Shown piece by piece: positions 6,395 to 6,543 of a stretch of DNA of 6,543 nucleotides; the stretch's first letter is position 1, and every line of letters starts with the position of its first letter. The stretch spans positions 1-6,543 of the forward strand of contig JBBREQ010000117.1 in NCBI GenBank assembly GCA_038202795.1, written 5' to 3'. This stretch comes from PHET01 sp038202795 (GTDB taxonomy: Bacteria > Actinomycetota > Coriobacteriia > Anaerosomatales > PHET01). A model generated the notes under the pieces. The model saw nothing but the letters and a program-made list of their open reading frames with translations. It was not told where the DNA came from and did not search any database. The translations under genes and the position numbers were made by a program.

Positions 6395-6543
6395 CCTGGG
6401 GAGCCAAGGCGAGAACTACCTTTTTAGCCTTTGCACCTCAAAAAACACCACATACAACCTCACGCGCCCGACATCACTGCGCCGCCACGGCAGAATGGAT
6501 CCGGCCAGGTCCATTCTCCTCCCTAGCCACCTCGCTGTGAAGC

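Larger units (their letters stand above)
6220..6543. other. Stretch without a supported gene, right of the tRNA fragment
   Basis: Apart from the direct repeats and the hairpin annotated separately, I see no supported gene. A + strand frame from GTG 6268 to the stop at 6540 (90 codons) has no recognisable domain or ribosome site and runs through the strong hairpin. Local composition is more A/T-rich than the R-M genes at 6220-6340 and again at 6411-6460, with A and T runs, as is common in intergenic or attachment regions. Confidence 0.5.

Noticed and set aside
6268..6540. + strand frame of 90 codons near the right edge
   Set aside because: It has no ribosome site and no recognisable motif, and it crosses a strong hairpin; it looks like chance.
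1..6543. CRISPR array or insertion sequence
   Set aside because: No regularly spaced long repeats and no transposase motifs or terminal inverted repeats with target duplication were seen.

Overview
The window comes from a high-GC bacterium. Conserved gene segments sampled run near 68-70% GC. All confident genes lie on the minus strand. I cannot name a taxon: the proteins are from broadly shared restriction-modification families and there is no rRNA or lineage marker. The main content is a type I restriction-modification (R-M) operon read right to left: hsdM (DNA adenine methyltransferase), hsdS (specificity subunit), a GIY-YIG/DUF4357 protein, then hsdR (restriction and translocation subunit). 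hsdR runs off the left edge after 507 codons, so about half is visible.

The first three genes are packed as one translational unit. hsdM/hsdS and hsdS/GIY-YIG each share a 4-base GTGA overlap, with a GTG start inside the upstream TGA stop. hsdR follows after a 98-base gap. HsdM and HsdS should form the modification enzyme, with HsdS reading a bipartite target through two target-recognition domains. HsdR joins them to translocate and cut unmodified DNA. The GIY-YIG protein is the non-canonical member: a second predicted nuclease or DNA-binding protein made in step with HsdS.

Right of hsdM (about 5600-6142) lies a sparse stretch with one plausible 63-codon gene that has its own ribosome binding site (RBS), one weak 58-codon frame whose stop overlaps the hsdM start, and a short hairpin. 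At 6143-6189 sits the 3' part of a tRNA-Asn(GUU), from the anticodon stem to the discriminator base, with no 5' half. Such fragments are typical remnants of integration by tyrosine recombinases at tRNA genes. It is bordered on its 5' side by a terminator-like hairpin (6192-6219) and by about 100 bases with several short direct repeats (6231-6326) that resemble integrase arm sites. The rest, to 6543, looks non-coding, with one strong hairpin at 6361-6394. I infer that an integrated element ends or begins here. Whether the R-M operon belongs to that element, to a neighbouring tandem element or to the chromosomal flank cannot be decided from this window.
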